DNA of 64,000 bases, taken from contig NZ_CP014342.1 of assembly GCF_001618685.1 (NCBI RefSeq), forward strand, positions 2,480,001 to 2,544,000, read 5' to 3'. Below the pieces are notes generated by a model. The model worked only from the letters and a program-made list of their open reading frames with translations, was not told where the DNA came from and made no database searches. A program made the translations under genes and the position numbers. Within the stretch, counting starts at the first letter, position 1. Each line of letters starts with the position of its first letter. This stretch comes from Geobacillus subterraneus. GTDB lineage: Bacteria; Bacillota; Bacilli; Bacillales; Anoxybacillaceae. Positions 63,775 to 64,000 of this stretch are shown piece after piece.

Positions 63775-64000
63775 CTATTTGGCGGCCTCATTGATTTTTA
63801 CTTGACCTTTTACGACCGTCTCCATATAGTTTTTGCCCCATTCATACATGGCATCAAGAATTGGCATCAGGCTTTTTCCATGCTCGGTCAGTGAATATTC
63901 CACTTTTGGCGGAACAACAGGATAGACTTCGCGATGAACAATTTGATCTTGCTCCAGCTCTCGCAACTGGTTAACCAGCATTCTTTGGGTGATCCCCGGC
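63775..64000 (-). CDS. HxlR-family winged-helix regulator, C-terminal part (cut by window edge)
   Basis: 75 residues reach the stop at 63775: [54 protein letters not shown] is the canonical HxlR (PF01638) recognition helix, wing and dimer helix. The start lies beyond the window. The family includes HxlR, the formaldehyde-responsive activator of hxlAB. It is a candidate to bind the 35-base element before hxlA and the nitrilase gene; whether it is HxlR itself cannot be told. Confidence 0.88.
   Translation of the reverse strand, partial: PGITQRMLVNQLRELEQDQIVHREVYPVVPPKVEYSLTEHGKSLMPILDAMYEWGKNYMETVVKGQVKINEAAK

Overview
The window looks like a chromosome segment of a thermophilic, denitrifying Bacillales bacterium, most likely Geobacillus. 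Supporting signs are moderate GC, Bacillus-type ribosome binding sites, a C-terminal-cysteine Fnr, a yitJ preceded by a SAM riboswitch, solitary IS1341-type tnpB elements, a heat-type zinc alcohol dehydrogenase (adhT) and a branched-chain polyamine synthase typical of thermophiles.

Region 1 (1-25.4 kb) is a nitrate/nitrite/NO respiration island: partial modB (molybdate uptake), fnr, a hemerythrin-like gene with narGHJI, nirK, narK, a radical SAM/SPASM gene, mobA, quinol NO reductase, a second Crp/Fnr-type regulator without the cluster cysteines, three DUF2249 genes, a multi-spanning membrane protein and a MIP18-type Fe-S gene. Nearly every transcription unit has an Fnr-like palindrome (TGTGA-N6-TCACA or close) centred about 32 bp upstream of a -10 box, a class II layout that ties the island together. 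Two such promoters are odd: one drives an acetolactate synthase remnant with a large internal deletion, and one points antisense into nirK. The island also holds a damaged ABC exporter operon (in-frame TGA in the permease) and an Rpn-family gene broken by a decayed tnpB element.

Region 2 (25.5-43.6 kb) is mixed housekeeping and accessory DNA: two Fic proteins, a cadC-cadA metal efflux pair with twin operators, yitV/yitU/yitR/yitS, small spore-former proteins, yajQ, an apparently complete tnpB element with its putative omega RNA, a B3/B4 protein, LysE, a PaiB-like protein divergent from a MocR regulator, a small peptide gene with an ABC exporter, and a DinB-like gene.

Region 3 (43.7-54.6 kb) holds a 240-bp inverted-repeat element with a cloverleaf-like core abutting potD, the potABCD spermidine/putrescine importer, a SAM-I riboswitch with yitJ-metH, and a short-chain dehydrogenase.

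Region 4 (54.6-64 kb) is mostly AT-richer and looks acquired: a candidate sRNA, adhT, hxlA-hxlB (formaldehyde fixation), then a leftward polyamine-type operon (nitrilase, two GNATs, speE, a 46-codon gene, bpsA). bpsA is much GC-richer than its neighbours. A 35-bp element is shared, with five mismatches, by the hxlA and nitrilase promoters, and an HxlR-family regulator begins to appear at the right edge, suggesting common control of formaldehyde and polyamine genes.
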